A stretch of 64,000 nt of DNA from Hygrocybe punicea (GCA_963556145.1 OY744464.1:7353508-7417507); one strand, 5' to 3'. Positions 1-11,310 are shown, counted from the first letter of the stretch. Numbers and translations are program-made. Notes: generated by a model not told the origin, from the letters alone.

Positions 1-996
1 TGTCCCAGACACAGTATGCAGCATTGCAGTGCAACAGACACTGTCTGTTCCATAAATTCCATTCGTGCATGTCACACCTATCTTCATCATGTGTGCTGGA
101 ATTGGTTCAGGTGTTCAACACTGATCAAACTGTTACACAAGAACATTGTGTCACCAACTTCACAGCTTCATGAATCGGAAGCATTGCTAGTGCACAAGCT
201 GAACCAGTCATCTTGTTGATTCTGGTATCATCAAACCCAGTGATCTTATCAAAGTGGTTCCAATACAAGTGCAGTTGGTGTCATTGTACATGTGTTTATT
301 TCTACCATACTCACAGGAGGTCATTCTTGACCCGACAAATAATTCAGATACTTAGAGTTTCTGGATATACTTACTATGTATTCTGTAAAACTTTCACAGA
401 GTAACTATGACTACTGATAGAGTAGTAAATTAGTTGTATATATGCCAGCATGAACACTGCAAACTTGATATGAAAGATGCCAATTTGGGATCTGATATTG
501 CATTATGACAAATTGGAAGGAACAGGGTATAATCAATTATGAAAGCTATATCATTGTAGTATGGTATCTGAATGGTATCTGAATGGCATCAGTATGTAAT
601 AATAAAGGAAATATTAATAACTTTGCAAATATTGATTATCATAGCAGCATCATAATACTGTATGATTTGTATCCACTTATTCTCTCATTACTAAAAAGGG
701 ACGAGTAACCTGCCATGCAAAGCAATGGCCCACACCCCACTAGTTCAGTTCATTCATTATGTACATAGTATTTTGTCACACCTCCCTTTGTTTGACATCT
801 ACTGTTACACTCACCCATTGCCCATTGTCTATTGCCCATTGTCCATCATCTATCACTCATCTCTGTTGTACCCCTGCTCATTGTATACTTGCTACTTGTA
901 TACTTGACTGTTGTACACTCATTCATCTTACACAATTGCATTCCATCCAGCAGTGATCAGGCAACATCCCATAATCGCAAAGAATTTCTTTCACAG
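1..996. other. AT-rich stretch without a recognisable gene
   Basis: No open frame here resembles a known family. Short frames near 16-404 and 725-1110 have no recognisable motif before about 997. A pyrimidine-rich CCATTGTC-type stretch lies at about 810-860. Because the Harbinger-type transposase remnant starts immediately downstream with only its C-terminal half, this interval may hold its decayed N-terminal half, but nothing in the translation confirms it. Confidence 0.4.
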
Positions 997-1626
997 AACT
1001 GCTTGATGGCATGCACATTCGACATGCATTTCCTTTACATGCTTAGTGGTTGGGATGGGTCAACAGCTGATGCTGCAGTCTACAATGACACTCGCAATCA
1101 CAACTTCTGAATCTCCTGTGGCAAATATTATCTCACAGATACAGGGTTTGCCCTCATACCACAGCTGTTAATTTCCTACCACAGTGAATGCTATCACCTT
1201 GACAAATGGTGATGTGGAGATTGAGCACCCAGAAACAAAGAAGAACTGTTTAACCTACACCATTCGTCAGCCTGCAACATTGTGAAACGAATCTTTGGTG
1301 TCCTCAAATGTCATTTCCGGATTCTTCTTCTACCTACTGAATACAGCATGAAAGTCCAAGCTTGCATTCCACCAGCCCTCTCTGCCATCTATAATTTCAT
1401 CCACCAATATGACCCCTTTGACAAAGACCTTGACAAAGATGTCCCAGAGGACATACTTGATGCCAATATTGATCCAGATATGTATGGTAAACTGGTGGAA
1501 GCTTTACCAACCCATGCAGTTCATGAAGCTAGCCACGACATGCGAGACACCATTGCAGAAATGATGTGGGCTGACTACAATAAATACATTCAAGAAAGGG
1601 ATGTGAGGATAGCAGTGGCTGTATAA
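997..1626 (+). pseudogene. PIF/Harbinger-type DDE transposase, C-terminal remnant
   Basis: Two blocks in the same orientation match the C-terminal half of fungal PIF/Harbinger (DDE_Tnp_4-like) transposases. The first, about 1003-1108, reads CTFDMHFLYMLSGWDGSTAD, a typical catalytic-core block around the second acidic residue. The second, from 1282, reads KRIFGVLKCHFRILL, the usual block near the last catalytic glutamate. Between them the frame is broken by stops near 1109 and 1211. The N-terminal helix-turn-helix and the first catalytic Asp block are not visible. A family transposase is about 350-450 residues; under 200 are recognisable here, so this is a dead remnant. The Myb/SANT-like gene on the opposite strand at 1836-12333 is the partner expected for this superfamily, so the two probably belonged to one element. 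Confidence 0.75.
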
Positions 1627-1835
1627 TTTTTTTTCCATGTACATACTATACTTTCCTGTCATGTACAATATTTCCTGTTCTGAATCCATGGTTCACAGAC
1701 GACTCGTAATTTCATGAAAAGGTAGTACATAAACAATAGAAATACATGGTACATTGGTGAAAAATGGTGGCAGGGTAAAAGAATTTCTGTGGCACATTGC
1801 TTGGTGTAAAGTCAGGTATGCAGCGCCCAGCCTTC

Positions 1836-2932
1836 TCAAGCTCCCTCTTGAGCCAGTGCCAGTGCAGGCTGTCCCTTTTGATAAGTTGCCGCTTGCATGA
1901 CATTCTGATCAAATAAATCAAATGCAGCAATCATGGAGTCATCGTCAAGGTAGTCATCCTTCATCTGGACTAAATCTCGTGCCAACCTCCTCATTTCCGC
2001 ATCAGAATGGGGTTGTGGAACCTGCAGGACCTGCTCATCTTGACAGATCTTGTGCTTGGTGGCAAGGTGCAGAGTGGCATTAAATGCAGTCATTTCCTCC
2101 CTAATTCCATTCAAAGCTACAGGACTTGATACACAAGCATGCTTGGAAGCACTTCCTCCAGACTCAATAAGAGATGATCCTGTGAAATCGGATAAAGATG
2201 GAGATGACAACACTGGTAGGAAGGCAGAGGGACCCTTGTGTTTTTTCCCAGGTTTCCTCGGGGGACTGGGTGGAGGGGGGGAAGGGGGAAGAGGGGCATC
2301 GCTGTGAACCTGAGGGCTCAGTGTTTGCACATCGCCTGATCCTGCAGCATGTTCTGATGATGAATCTGACAGATTGAGTGGTGCGCCCTGAGAAGTAGAC
2401 AGGGGTCAGAATACATTTGCACCCTTGCCATTAGTGTATTGCATGGGTAACCCCCGGGTATTTTTGGCTGTACCCATACCCGCACCCATTGTACCTGTGG
2501 GTACAATACCCATGGGTTGTACCCATCATTTTAAGCCCCGGATCATCCAAAACGGTCAAGTATTGAGCTAGATATGCTCAAAATACTCCAATGAGGTATT
2601 TTGAGCATATCTAGCTCAATACTTGACCGTTTTGGATGATCCAGGGCTTAAAAAAAAGCTGGCGGGTCCAGGAATCCGTACCCATACCTGTACCCATAAC
2701 AAAATCCGCGGGTTTACCAGTACCTGTGCAATACACTACTTGCCATGGGATGGCATTAACTGCTGCATATCGACATAAAGGTCCCAACCAGTGTTTTGGA
2801 AAGGATGAGCTTTTGGATGTTTCTGCTTGATTGGTCAATGCAATCAATAGAAGAAAATGTAAATAAAAATACCTTAACATCTTCATCCCAGACTGGCTGG
2901 GTGTGTTCATTGAAGTTGAGTCCACATGGATC
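1836..2932 (-). pseudogene. Myb/SANT-like Harbinger partner gene, C-terminal half
   Basis: Read on the minus strand, this is the second half of a Myb/SANT-like (Myb_DNA-bind_3 type) DNA-binding protein of the kind paired with Harbinger transposases. The first block includes HTQPVWDEDVK, a 50-bp intron (about 2825-2875) follows, then KHPKAHPFQNTGWDLYVDMQ, the typical conserved tail of the domain. A 307-bp MITE (2432-2738) interrupts the next exon. Removing it with one 8-bp duplication continues the frame into SHGKGANVF, after which a TGA (2406-2408) appears where relatives usually have arginine. A proline- and serine-rich linker and a C-terminal helix (about 1836-2330) follow. The N-terminal half lies 9 kb away at 11938-12333. 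Role by family: recruits the transposase to element ends. It cannot be functional as it stands. Confidence 0.7.
2432..2738. mobile_element. 307-bp hAT-type MITE with perfect 8-bp target duplication
   Basis: The ends are perfect 12-bp inverted repeats, TAGTGTATTGCA at 2432-2443 and its complement at 2727-2738. They are flanked on both sides by the 8-bp duplication CTTGCCAT (2424-2431 and 2739-2746). The centre is a near-perfect fold-back (about 2532-2650) with a roughly 50-bp arm and a 6-bp loop. An 8-bp duplication is the hAT superfamily signature. There is no coding capacity, so it would have been mobilised in trans. It sits in an exon of the Myb/SANT-like gene on the minus strand, and its conceptual removal rejoins that reading frame. 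Confidence 0.9.
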
Positions 2933-3479
2933 AGCAAAACCTGATTTTAGGTTATAGCAAATTGAAATTTCCATAACGGTTATAGCACGACCATAGCACT
3001 TATAGCAACAAGGCACCCTACATAGCACTCCATAGCACTATGTAGAATAGCCTCTTCACTATATAGTTCTATTCTACATGGCCCCGCTAACCCAATAAAT
3101 ACATCTGAGTGAACTTGAGCAAATTTCTCTAAGTCCTCACTTTGCAGCTGTTTGTCCATGGTTCATTTTCATCTACTCTCCCACCTTCCTCAATATCTCT
3201 CACTTCACTCTACCCCCACCGCTGCCAACTCTCACCCCCACACCTCGATTCCGTTGTGAATGAGGCTCGGATCGCCGCCAAATGATGACATCGCCGAGGT
3301 GAGTCTCTCACTTAAGCTGTTTGCTGACTACTCCCACTGCCCCCATTTCCTGACCACAGCCCTCGCAAACCAGCTCCCACTCCTCTCCCTTTCCTCACTC
3401 CAGTATGTAGTTTTGTGTACCCACACCCATTGGTAAGTGTCTCCCTCTTCCTCCTCCCTCACTTTCCCTCTTGCACCGT

Positions 3480-4190
3480 CCCCTCTCTCACCAGTGCCAG
3501 CATGGACACCAGCACCAGGGACCATCACAGACACCAGCACCAACACCAATGCAGACACTAGCGCCATGCCAGCACAAGTGCCAGTGCCAGCACTAGCATC
3601 AATGCCAGCACCAGCACCAGCACCAGCACCAAGGTGGCACCATCCCCAGCAATGCACCAGTGCCAGCATCAATGCCTGCACCAGCACCAGTGGCAATGGC
3701 AGTGCCACCATGGGCACCAGTGCCAGTACCAGCACTGGCACCGGCACTGGCACCAACAGCAGCACCGGCACCTGCCAGGGCACCTGCATCATACATTCAG
3801 CACTGCTAGGTATCCTTGCTGATTTAAATTCATATTTTATTCCTGCCTGGGACAACCTTTCGCCTGGCAAGAAATGCAGTTGGTCCTACCCCTTGGAACA
3901 CAAGCAATCCCTTACTATCAAGCCAAAGGTTTTCAAATCAGGGCAATGCTTCGCACCTCAAAACCATGCTTTCATGTTGCTCCTTCTTCAACGTTGGCTC
4001 CAGCTCATGAGTTTTCTAGTGCACCTGTATCAATGCACCTCACAGATGCACCAGCACCAGCACCAATGCAACAACTCATGCTGGCACTGGCACCATTGCC
4101 ACACCAGCATTGATGCCAGTACCAGCAGCAGCACCGACACTAACACTGGCACCAGCACCAACACCAGCACCTACCAGTGCAACACCTACA
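3480..4190 (+). repeat. CCAGCA-type hexamer low-complexity block
   Basis: Imperfect tandem CCAGCA/CCAGTG/CACCAG units run from about 3490 to 3790 and again from about 4040 to 4190. They generate long open frames on several strands (Pro-Ala, Ser-Thr or Gln-His rich depending on frame). The only non-repetitive coding-like text is a short segment near 3830-3960, readable only with a frame change, and a C-terminal stretch at about 4225-4438. Neither is recognised. The 333-codon frame at 3437-4438 is probably a by-product of the repeat. Confidence 0.6.
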
Positions 4191-4438
4191 TCCTCTACTC
4201 AACATCAGACCCAGAAACAATAGACACTGGCATGATTCCCTTGCGGTATACCTCCATACTTGAAGCCAAATCTCTTCTTCTCGGCGGCAAGCACCGCATT
4301 CACTATGATATGGATCAGGACATGCTATGGCGCTGGGACCAGGTGCTTAAGACACATCCGAATGGAATGCGGTTCAACACATTTGGAGTAGATGGTGGTT
4401 TGTTGGCCACTAATGAGTATTTTAGGTCTGTGCCATGA

Positions 4439-4679
4439 TGTGCTGTTTGCGAATATGACAGCATTGACACTAGAGTTGTTTCAGTGTTGGGGGCAGATTC
4501 GTGGTTAATGAGAGAACGAAGGGCGAGTACCTTTCCACCGCAGTCCTCGTTGTTTTAATTTCCACAACTCTTAATTACAGTGGACGAGAATATCTTTTAC
4601 AAAGGTGTCGACAAAATGTCCATGCACAGTGCCTGCCTCCATCAATCTCACAGTCTTTTGGAAAATGCAAGCACTTGTC
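4439..4679. other. spacer with no recognised feature
   Basis: No gene, repeat or element end is recognised here. A short frame at 4501-4701 has no family resemblance. Confidence 0.4.
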
Positions 4680-4990
4680 ACTAAGCTGGGGATCCACCTA
4701 AAGTCCATGTGGACTCTTGGTGGACTATAGGTGGACTGCATCCGGACTATTAGTGGACTTTAGGTGGACTGAAGGTGGACTTTAGGTGGACTCACAGCCA
4801 AATTGACATTTTTTCATCCACATTTAGTCCACCTTTAGTCCATGTGGAGTCCACCTAAAGTCCAGTCCACATGGTGGACTCCAGAGGACTTTTGATGGAG
4901 AATCAGGACTCCACCTAATTGAAGTCCACAAGGAATCCAGGTGGAGTCCAGGTGGAGTCCAGGTGGAATCCGGGTGAAGTTGTCCTTCTG
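4680..4990. repeat. AGTCCAC/GTGGACT fold-back minisatellite, copy 1
   Basis: About 300 bp built from degenerate 10-15 bp units containing GTGGACT in the left part (about 4695-4800) and the complementary AGTCCAC in the right part (about 4820-4975). The whole block can therefore fold on itself. A second block of the same design lies at 10940-11310. The Tc1-like element starts 20 bp to the right. Confidence 0.75.
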
Positions 4991-5114
4991 ATTTGTAGTT
5001 GTTATTTACAGCCGTTTGCACAATTCTTGTCAGTCGCGCGGAATTTGGTTCAATTAGGAATATGGACTTAATCATAATTTTAGTCGTCAGACTCTACTTC
5101 TTACTAGTCTACCC

Positions 5115-6495
5115 ATGCCACGACGCAAGAAAATTCACAAACAACCTAGTATTATCGACACCGACCTAGATAACCAGTTTTCCACTGGTAGCAAAGACTC
5201 AGATACTGAGGCTGGGAGTGACAACTCGGTGTCCCCACCACAGAAGCGTGCACGCGAGGCCAAAGGAAATGGTAAAGTTATTCCCCAGCTCCCTTTGCCA
5301 CCTCACCCACATCTGCAGAAGGATCTACCACCACAGCTGCGAATATCACATATGTTACCTCCATCTTCTCGGCGACTGAGATGATGAAACTGGTTTCCAA
5401 ACGCATTCCAAAAAATCACTCATTTCAGCTCAAAACCAATGACCCCTGGTCCACCATGAAGGCTCAAATTTTGGCAAAGATTGATGCCGCACTCAAGCCC
5501 CAACTCCTCGACTTCACTCACTATGACCTGATGTTCCACATTCCTCGGATTCTCCCTAAACCTGGCATGCCACTCATGTCTGACATCGACTACTCATTTC
5601 TACTGCAGCGTGCACGCAAAGTCAAGAACCACACTGTCGTCAACATCCTCGTCTACCAGAATGACACTGCAGAAGACAAAGAAAACAAACCTGTCGATGG
5701 AACTGCAGACATTGCAAAAGCCAAGAAGAGCGGTGGACGCCGACGAGACCCTGCAACACTACCTGGCAACATCAAGAAAATGGAGAAGATTCTCTTGCTA
5801 CAAGAGAACTGGAAATGTCCGAAGCAGTAGGCAACGTGTCTGGGGACGTATTGTTATATTGAAGAAGACGGTAATCACTTTCCTCTCAGTTATGAACATC
5901 TGAATTGTTGGGCCGCCGCGATAGTAAGTGTTTTCATCAGCATGGCTTCTCATTTATTGACACCAAGATGGCTGCAGCTCAAAGGCGACGAGCATTTGAC
6001 AATTCACGTACCACCGAATCACAGGTTATTTGACACGTGACCAAAAAAGGTCAACCCTGTCCTCCAACGACGCATTGACACTGAGACTGGCAAGAATACC
6101 AAGGGTGCTGCTGCTGCACTGGTCTTCAACTTCAGTTTTGGAAGGAAATCGTCGATATTTTCAAGCCACTCGCCCCGATTCCCAATACAGCAAATGAAAA
6201 TGCTGTCGTTCCGCAAGTTCCAGTGCCCGATGCACCAGCACGACCAATGTACAACCTCCAATGTCCCACGCTTCTACAACCCACTCGAGCGCCAGGCCAG
6301 GATATGCCGATTGCTGAGTTTTGCATGGTATATGAGCTTGGGAGTGCCATCAAGGACAAATTTACCGAAAATTCTTATTTACATGCTCGGATCTTACGGT
6401 TTGTGACTATTGAGGAGCTGAAGGAGATGAAATTTTGGTTGGGAGAAATTGCGGCTTTGCGGGATGCAATAGATAGCTGGTCAAAAGAATTTTAG
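5115..6495 (+). pseudogene. cargo gene of the Tc1-like element, function unknown
   Basis: Coding segments on the plus strand fill the left half of the element. A Lys/Ser-rich N-terminus (from 5115) is followed by a segment of about 150 residues (5381-5830), a short block with regularly spaced Cys and His around ENWKCPK and GNHFPLSYEHLNCWAAA (about 5800-5922), an intron starting at about 5923, and a C-terminal segment ending at 6495 (SYLHARILRFVTIEELKEMK). Two lesions are seen: a one-base slip at the CCCC run near 5283-5286 and an in-frame TAG at 5828-5830 inside the Cys-rich block. I recognise the general type as a companion protein of basidiomycete Tc1-like elements but know no function. The Trp-Cys-Cys-His pattern might bind zinc; that is inference. 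Confidence 0.6.
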
Positions 6496-6583
6496 TTACC
6501 CTTACTTAGCAGATATGGACAATCACGAAAATACATATATTGATTCACAGAATCATTGACATATTGAGATGAACAAAACCATA

Positions 6584-7608
6584 CTAGAAATAACCGGTGT
6601 GCGCAAAATACCCCTCAGCATCTTGAGCAGAAACTATGTCTAAAACTTCATACATATCAAAAAGAATCCCATCCCCGTTGTCTCCATCTGGCGTGGCATA
6701 GTAATCTTGATTGCGCCACAGAAAATGCTTGATTTTCGAAAAAGCTTCCTCGATTGGGTTGAAATCGGGTGAGTAGGGAGGCAAATATTCAAGGCATACA
6801 CCAAATTGATCGACAAGCTCGAGTATTTCATCATTGTGGTGTATTTTAGCGTTGTCGAGTACGAGGACGCTGAGGGGTCCAGGGTAGGCACTACATTTAG
6901 GTAGCTGAAAAAATGGTCAGAATGAATGAGATATGCAAGTGATGAGAGACGTACAACGCCAAATTCAAGCCATTCCAAAAATGCTGCTTTAGTCAAGGAC
7001 CCTTCCACTGATGTCGCAGATACAAATCCTTCGAGGGTGAGGACAGCAACGGTGGAGGTACGATGGCCCCAAACAAATGGCTGCTTCTTGCGGGAACGGC
7101 AACCTTTCCTCAACTGCCCATAATGCCTGCTCACAGTTCGCTCATCCCTCGATACTTCGTCTATGAATCCCAGCTCCTCCGGTGAATATTGAGCCATGCG
7201 AGCAATAAATTCTGCACGCCGAACATCATTCCACTCTTGGGCAATTCGCTGCAATTTCTTCTGGCTAACACCTGCACGATGGAGTTCGCGATGGATGGTT
7301 GTGAAGTTGATTGAAATGAACTGGTTGGTTTTGAGGAGATACTGGAGTTCATCAAGGAAATAATCGGGGTTTCGGTGAATAAGGTTGAGGAGATAATGAA
7401 TGTCATTGTGATCGACAAGGCGAAGATGGCCACATAGGCTCTTTGAATCCGAAACAATGTCGCCTGTAGTGCGCCAGAGTTTGAGGACACAATACCAGGT
7501 ACATTCGGAGAATCCACAGCAGTCGAGAATGTCTTCTAGATCCAGAAGATGACGTTCAAACAGCTTGATGGCTGCGATCTTGACATCATGGCTGATAGAA
7601 TGGTACAT
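6584..7608 (-). CDS. Tc1-like transposase, two exons
   Basis: The gene model is exon 7608-6955 (218 codons), intron 6954-6905 (50 bp, GTAC...TTTCAG) and exon 6904-6584 ending in TAG. The lengths join in phase with no stop, giving about 324 residues, normal for Tc1-like transposases. An N-terminal helix-turn-helix region (about residues 1-110) precedes the catalytic core. The first Asp is in ELGFIDEVSRDERT, the second in SVLVLDNAKIHH, and the glutamate in PDFNPIEEAF. There are 34 residues between the second Asp and the Glu, the DD34E spacing of Tc1. Function by family: binds the terminal repeats and moves the element by cut and paste into TA sites. All catalytic residues are present, so activity is possible. 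The companion gene is on the opposite strand. Confidence 0.88.
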
Positions 7609-7924
7609 GTATTGTTACAGGGTTGAGTTACAGTGTGGTTGAGACGACTAAAATTATGACTAAGTCCATATTCCTAATTGAACCAAATTCCGCGCGACTG
7701 ACAAGAATTGTGCAAACGGCTGTAAATAAAAAAGTGCCAATTCCTGGGATTGAACCTAAGACCTTTAACACATCAACCCCATGGCTATAACCACTTGTCT
7801 ACACAACTTTTTCTCAAACTGTGTAGGATTGCTTACAAGTTCTCACCCTGTCCGCAATATATTTCTTTATTTATTTCTTCATTTATTTCTTCATATTTAT
7901 TGTTGTGTGAACAATCAACAATGT

Positions 7925-8860
7925 CACCTGATGCGTTCCATTCGTGCGCATGACCCTCAACAATCCACCAACATGCCCAATACCACAGCAACGCCAGCAC
8001 GTGGCAACGACCCAAACGACGCCCAAGCAGCACCCAGCAGATCCTCAACGACGACCAGCAGCACCAAAACGGCGACCCGGAATGGGAGCAACAGAAGCAG
8101 TGTGGGTGGGGCTCCCACTCCCGCTGCAAAGGTATATTTTTCATTGATTTTTTTGCTACTAACTTATTTATGGTTACAGCGCAGCAACGGCCAGCAGCAA
8201 CGGTGGCGGCAACAGCAGTAGCAGCAGATGACGGCGCAACCGCAACCGCCAGGACAGTAATGGACCCCACAAATCCACAACGCCACACCCACGCCCATGC
8301 CCACGCCCACACCCATGCCCACGCCAACGAAACGCAGCGCCGGCTAATGACAGGAGCGAGGGACAGTAACGAAGAAAAGTCGCAGTGGGGAGTGGTGCAT
8401 CCACCCCCACTGCCAAAAGTGAGTATTTTCTTTATTTCTTTTACTTATGCGCCGCGCATACCCACACACCAGGCCACTGCCGGGCACAGAAGGAAGCCCA
8501 CGAGTGTACATGCAACGGTGGCAGCAGCAGCAGCAACTGCGGCAACATCGGCAACCGCAGCAACATCAGCAACCGTGGCAACATCAGCAACCGTGGCAGC
8601 CGCAGCGACGCAAGAACCGGACGCAGCGGAGGGTGGTGCACCCACCCCCGCCACTTCATGAGTTTTTTTGTTATTCATTCATTTCTTTACTAACAATCAT
8701 ATTCTAAGTAGCTACAGGGATGACGAGGGACGATGACAACAGTAACGGCAGCACCAGCAACAGCAGCGTCAATGGCAACGGCAATGGCAACGACAGCAAC
8801 AAGCGGCGGCAGCAACCAAGGACCACGAGCAAGGACGGACCGCCGCCCTCTCCCTCTCAC
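7925..8860. repeat. degenerate modular repeat rich in CAGCAACG and CCCACGCC
   Basis: Three or four successive modules each contain a CAGCAACG/AACGGCAGC low-complexity core and end in a G(T)GGTGCAYCCACCCCCRCTG-like box (about 8105, 8393 and 8630), then a T-rich segment with TTTTTC or TTTCTTTATTT. CCCACGCC repeats lie at about 8285-8330. Open frames here are Gln/Asn/Ser/Gly-rich in several frames and strands and look like repeat by-products. Confidence 0.55.
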
Positions 8861-9172
8861 CCCCATTTCCCCCTCCCTCTCACCCCCATTTTCCCCTCCA
8901 TTTCCTCCCCATTTCCCCCTCCCTTTCTGCCCCGATTCCCCCTCCCTTGCTGCCCCGATTCCCCCTCCTTTGCCCCCCTGTTAACCCCTCCCTTGCCCTC
9001 CCCCATTCCCCCCGTTTCCCCCCCTCCGCCTCCCTCACCTCCCACTTTCCCCCCCCTTCTCACTTCCCCTCCCACTTTCCCCTTCCCCTCACTCTCACTC
9101 CCCCCCTTCCCCCCCTCTCCTTGCCCTTTTTTCCTTCTGTCCCCACCTTATCTTCTCCACCCCCTCCTTTAG
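8840..9172 (+). repeat. 330-bp polypyrimidine tract
   Basis: Almost pure C and T on the plus strand, made of CCCCCATTTCC, TTCCCCCTCCC and similar units, with only scattered purines. Such homopurine-homopyrimidine DNA can adopt triplex (H-DNA) structure. The proline-rich and glycine-rich frames across it are not considered genes. Confidence 0.85.
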
Positions 9173-9720
9173 TAATAATTATTTAGGTAATTTTGGAATA
9201 GTGATGTAGTTACAGAAAACTAACAAAAGTGTGAAATTTCATGAAAAACTGGCCAAAGATGGGCTGTCAAGACTGACTATTGTATGGCAGCTGTGATCAG
9301 ACCAAGATCTGAACAAAATAATATGGCCTGGGAGTGAAAAAGGTAGCAACCCACACAGGAGATGGATGAGGATTTTTTGCAATCAAATAATATGCAGATA
9401 TCCAGTCACATTTTGAAACCATTTGTGTTGTTATCTCAATTGTGGAAATATTGCAGAATAATATTATCTAAAAGTGGTATTCATACAGAAAATAGTGCAC
9501 ACAGAAAATACTACTTTATTGTTTTCATTATTGTGAGGATGTATTCAGAAAATAGAAAATGATTCAAATATTTAGGATTTTTAAACCAATATCTATGGCT
9601 TTTATTGTGAGTGCAGAATGTTAGGCTATTTGATCTCTAGATAATTGGGTCCTGGCTTGTGCCTGAATTATCTCAAGACCAAATATCTTGAAGATCTATC
9701 TAACTTCTGAAATATGACCA
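9173..9720. other. AT-rich spacer
   Basis: No recognised gene or repeat. Several short AT-rich frames are present, none with a family resemblance. Confidence 0.4.
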
Positions 9721-10233
9721 GACTATGTTTGCATTGACAAAGCCTGCATGGTTCTCCACATGGCCATTACTAGTGGGAGTTGGAACAAATGGAAAGCAAC
9801 ATTGTGGATTCCTATCATTATATCAATCATCATATATCAGACTATCTGTGTTGAACATGGTGCAATCCTGCTCCCCTGAATGTTTCTCAACAAAATCTTG
9901 TCATGGTTGAACATGATAGGCATGGGAACCCTCATTATAAATGTGCATTTAATACTCAAGTAAGTTCTACTTCAATCATTTACTCGGCTGATACTGAAAC
10001 ACATTGTATAGGCATGTGAGCAGTTGAATGCATGGGTAGGAGGATTTCAGACCATTCTGAAAAGAATGACTGTGGGCAACTTTAACTGGTTTTTGCATAC
10101 AATGCTGTTGCTTCATACAGAGCGAGTGATCAAAAGGCAGACAGAAAAGCAGAAGAGGAGAGAGGAAATAGATTCTGATGGTGATGATGATAGTGACATT
10201 CATGATGGAATTGACATTGACAGAGAAGGCTAG
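9721..10233 (+). pseudogene. KDZ-type transposon-associated protein, C-terminal fragment
   Basis: Reading across one frame change and one intron (about 9960-10010, GTAAGT...ATAG) gives a coherent C-terminus. It starts with ALTKPAWFSTWPLLVGVG (about 9728), continues through a segment ending HYKCAFNTQ, and after the intron reads ACEQLNAWVGGFQTILKRMT and NFNWFLHTMLLLHTERVIKR before an acidic tail ending at 10233. I associate this conserved ending with proteins found next to KDZ-type transposases of Agaricomycetes, from memory only. The N-terminal part is absent. It could be a fragment of another DDE-like family. Confidence 0.45.
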
Positions 10234-10939
10234 CAATTGCATCATAGGTTTTTCATTAACAGGAAATATGCAGTTCAGATGTTGTCTTTATATATATATC
10301 ATCTTGAACAAATTGTGAGGGCTTGAACTGAGTGAGTGTTGAAACCAACTATTTCAACATTCCATATATCATACAATTGTATGATGATAAAAATGTTTCT
10401 AAATAATAGAATACTGCTTGTGACAATATTCACTAATATGAAATATTACATAATTTAGTGGCTTGTAACAGTAACAGTATGCACAGTCTGTGACTGTGCA
10501 TACTCAAGGTTGCATGTCATACAACCTTTCTTCAGAATTGAGCACTTCTAATTACAAGAACTGATATAATAATACTGGTATTTGATATGACTATGATAAA
10601 TACAATCAGATAGGGGACCATTAGTTTTGCATGGACTTAAGAGTTATTAAATATGGAGTGTGGGGAAATATTACCTAAAATAAATAATATGCTCTTGTGA
10701 CTTCTAAGACCCCTGGCAGTTTTAGAATTGCATTATCTACAAAATTGGGTTAGTAAATTACAAAGTGGTCGATGAAAGCTGGCGGTTTAGAAATTTGTAT
10801 AAGGTTTCTACCTGAATTTCAACTGGATTCCTTCATAAAAAGTATGCTAAAATGTTGATTTCTGTTTATGATGCTTTCATGTCTAGTTTATGTCATGAAC
10901 CCATGAAATACATAATAGTTACTTTGTTATGATCATCAT
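10234..10939. other. AT-rich spacer
   Basis: No gene or element end is recognised. The sequence is strongly AT-rich with short simple runs such as TATATATA near 10290. Confidence 0.4.
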
Positions 10940-11310
10940 TCATCAGTCCATGAAAAGTCCGGATAAAGTCCACATGGAGTCCACATGGAGTCCATCTTGA
11001 ATCTGTTCTTGCATAGTCCATGTCTTGTCCATGTGGAGTCCATGTGGAATCCATGTGGAAGCTTTATCCTGAAAATCATTTATCAGTCCATCAAAAGTCC
11101 AGACAAAGTCCACCAATAGTCCACCATGAGTCCAGTCCTACATGTGGACTCCATGTGGAGTCCACCTGGAGTGGACTGGGGGTGGACAAATTTTGGTAGG
11201 ACTAAAGGTGGACTGAAGGTGGACTGGAGGCGGACTGGAGGTGGACTGGAGGTGGACAATGTGGACTGAAGGTGGACTGAAGGTGGATTCCATGTGGATT
11301 CCCAGGGGAG
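10940..11310. repeat. AGTCCAC/GTGGACT fold-back minisatellite, copy 2
   Basis: Same design as 4680-4990. AGTCCACATGG-type units occupy the left side (about 10946-11145) and complementary GGTGGACTGGA-type units the right side (about 11150-11300), so the block is an imperfect inverted repeat of short tandem units. Confidence 0.75.

Larger units (their letters stand above)
5009..7722. mobile_element. Tc1-like (DD34E) transposon with 80-bp terminal inverted repeats
   Basis: The element is bounded by TA at 5007-5008 and 7723-7724. Its ends are nearly perfect inverted repeats of about 80 bp beginning CAGCCGTTTGCACAATTCTTG (5009-5088 and 7643-7722). It encodes a transposase on the minus strand (6584-7608), with an open frame after one 50-bp intron, and a second gene on the plus strand (5115-6495) that is slightly broken. 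The repeats are well preserved and the transposase open, so the copy looks young. Its terminal repeat is closely related to the ends of the non-autonomous palindromic element at 22703-23515. Confidence 0.9.

Noticed and set aside
2380..2408. A 27-bp intron GTATTC...CTCAG in the Myb/SANT-like gene
   Set aside because: Too short for these introns (47 bp or more elsewhere); a TGA replacing an Arg codon explains the break more simply.
3437..4438. 333-codon plus-strand frame
   Set aside because: Most of it is CCAGCA hexamer repeat translated as Pro/Ala/Ser/Thr-rich text; equally long frames exist on other frames and strands, so openness is not evidence of a gene.
8170..8707. Gln/Asn/Ala-rich frames on both strands
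   Set aside because: Low-complexity repeat products; no consistent start, splice sites or conserved domain.
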